Assembly: GCA_019239785.1 (NCBI GenBank)
Contig: JAFAZM010000148.1
Span: 1 to 14,631 of the forward strand
DNA length: 14,631 nt
Reading direction: 5' to 3'
DNA from: Sphingomonadaceae bacterium
Lineage (GTDB): Bacteria > Pseudomonadota > Alphaproteobacteria > Sphingomonadales > Sphingomonadaceae
Shown: positions 14,109 through 14,631 of the stretch, piece by piece
Layout of the letters: every line of letters begins with the position of its first letter
How positions within the stretch are numbered: the stretch's first letter is position 1
Translations under genes and position numbers: made by a program
The notes under the pieces: model-generated
Seen by the model: only the letters and a program-made list of their open reading frames with translations
The model's database searches: none
Told to the model about the DNA's origin: nothing

Positions 14109-14284
14109 CCTAGAGCATCGTGCATTTTTCCTGACCCGCTCATCCTGAGTAGCCGGTGAGCCTGTCGAACCGGCGTATCGAAGGACGCACTGACTCAGAG
14201 GCGTCCTTCGATACGGGCCTTCGCCAAGCTCAGGCCCTACTCAGGATGAGCGATCCGATTCGCATTTAATGCACGGTGCTCAGA
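14109..14284. repeat. Nested inverted-repeat element (MITE/REP-like)
   Basis: Outer ends are inverted: GAGCATCGTGCATT at 14113-14126 against AATGCACGGTGCTC at 14268-14281, one mismatch in 14. Inside are two 51-base arms, 14138-14188 and 14201-14251, complementary at about 41 of 51 positions around a 12-base loop. Each arm also contains its own small hairpin at the mismatched places (CCGGT/ACCGG and GGGCCT/AGGCCC), so a branched or cruciform fold is possible. Motifs such as CTCATCCTGAG and TATCGAAGGACGC are widespread intergenic repeats in sphingomonads. No transposase is encoded. Confidence 0.75.
14262..14281 (+). repeat. 20-bp repeat, right copy flanking the accessory cluster
   Basis: GCATTTAATGCACGGTGCTC is the counterpart of 5030-5049, with 19 of 20 identical. 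It forms the right end of the nested element at 14109-14284 and its last two bases are part of the stop codon of the - strand gene. Confidence 0.65.
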
Positions 14285-14631
14285 CCAAACCGGCGAAATC
14301 CCGCAGGTCGATCGACGAGGGCCCGCTCAGCGCGGCGAGGAAGATCGCCGCCATCATCGCCTGGACGGCGGGCCGGCCGAGCAAAGCGGCGTCGCGCAGC
14401 ACCAGGGCCTTCGCGACCGCCCAGAGCGCGACGAGGCCCGCCGCCAGCTCGGCCGTGCGCGCGCGCACCGCCGGCCCGCGTGCGCCGGCGACGCTGGCGG
14501 CAATCGCGCTGGCGAGCGTCCGGGCGGCGTCATAATCCACGTCATGATAGTTGCGCAGGATCAGCTGCTTCAGCTTGCCGGTCGCGCCCAGCTGGGTCTC
14601 GTAGGTCTCGGCGATGAAGGCGACCGTCGCT
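14280..14631 (-). CDS. 3' part of an unrecognised gene, cut by the window edge
   Basis: The frame stays open to the right edge, so at least the last 116 residues are visible and the true start lies outside. GTG at 14540 is only an internal codon candidate. The visible part runs ...AFIAETYETQLGATGKLKQL, then LILRNYHDVDYDAARTLASA, then an Ala/Leu-rich helical tail ending LSGPSSIDLRDFAGLV. The tail is hydrophobic enough for helices, but I do not recognise the family; a helical C-terminal domain of an enzyme is possible. The stop codon (14280-14282) overlaps the 20-bp repeat, suggesting the element sits directly against, or has shaped, the 3' end of this gene. Confidence 0.6.
   Translation of the reverse strand, partial: ATVAFIAETYETQLGATGKLKQLILRNYHDVDYDAARTLASAIAASVAGARGPAVRARTAELAAGLVALWAVAKALVLRDAALLGRPAVQAMMAAIFLAALSGPSSIDLRDFAGLV

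Noticed and set aside
14138..14251. CRISPR array or strong terminator at the long inverted repeat
   Set aside because: There is a single imperfect inverted pair, not regularly spaced direct repeats, and no T-run follows either arm.

Overview
The window reads as a GC-rich alphaproteobacterial chromosome, most likely a sphingomonad. This is inferred from base composition, from intergenic hairpin repeats of the kind common in that group, and from gene style; no marker gene proves it. Nearly all genes lie on the + strand. Exceptions are two small secreted-protein genes and a partial gene at the right edge.

Left part (1-5000), ordinary chromosome. A RodA-type cell-wall polymerase gene (115-1221) ends in a terminator. 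Two tandem paralogous genes for small four-cysteine secreted proteins follow on the - strand. Next come an outer-membrane beta-barrel gene and a BlaI-type repressor gene overlapping an M56 (BlaR1-like) membrane metallopeptidase gene. Three copies of an 18-bp dyad sit on the barrel promoter (two abutting copies) and the repressor promoter (one copy). The barrel gene and the repressor-peptidase pair therefore look like one regulon.

Middle junction (4959-5578), about 620 bp without a convincing gene. It holds a 20-bp repeat (GCATTTAAYGCACGGTGCTC), the well-preserved 5' half of a tRNA-Lys(CTT) whose 3' half is degenerate, an AT-richer stretch, and a GC-rich leader with an interrupted palindrome. 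The 20-bp repeat recurs at 14262-14281 in the same orientation.

Right part (5579-14106), the accessory cluster and main point of interest. Five + strand genes are packed closely: an uncharacterised 205-aa protein; a 946-aa protein with a proline-rich linker and a conserved-looking RWVNKIYEA...NYG segment; a phage tail-collar-domain protein; a nitrilase-fold protein with an extra C-terminal domain; and a 949-aa fusion of three glycosyltransferase-like domains with a SAM methyltransferase. A perfect 12-bp stem-loop separates the first two genes, genes 2/3 overlap by ATGA, and genes 3/4 nearly abut. No sheath, tube, baseplate, capsid, terminase or integrase gene is seen. I infer a surface or secreted, possibly glycan-modified assembly borrowing a tail-fibre tip module; this function is not demonstrated.

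The right edge holds a nested inverted-repeat element (14109-14284) and the 3' end of an unrecognised - strand gene.
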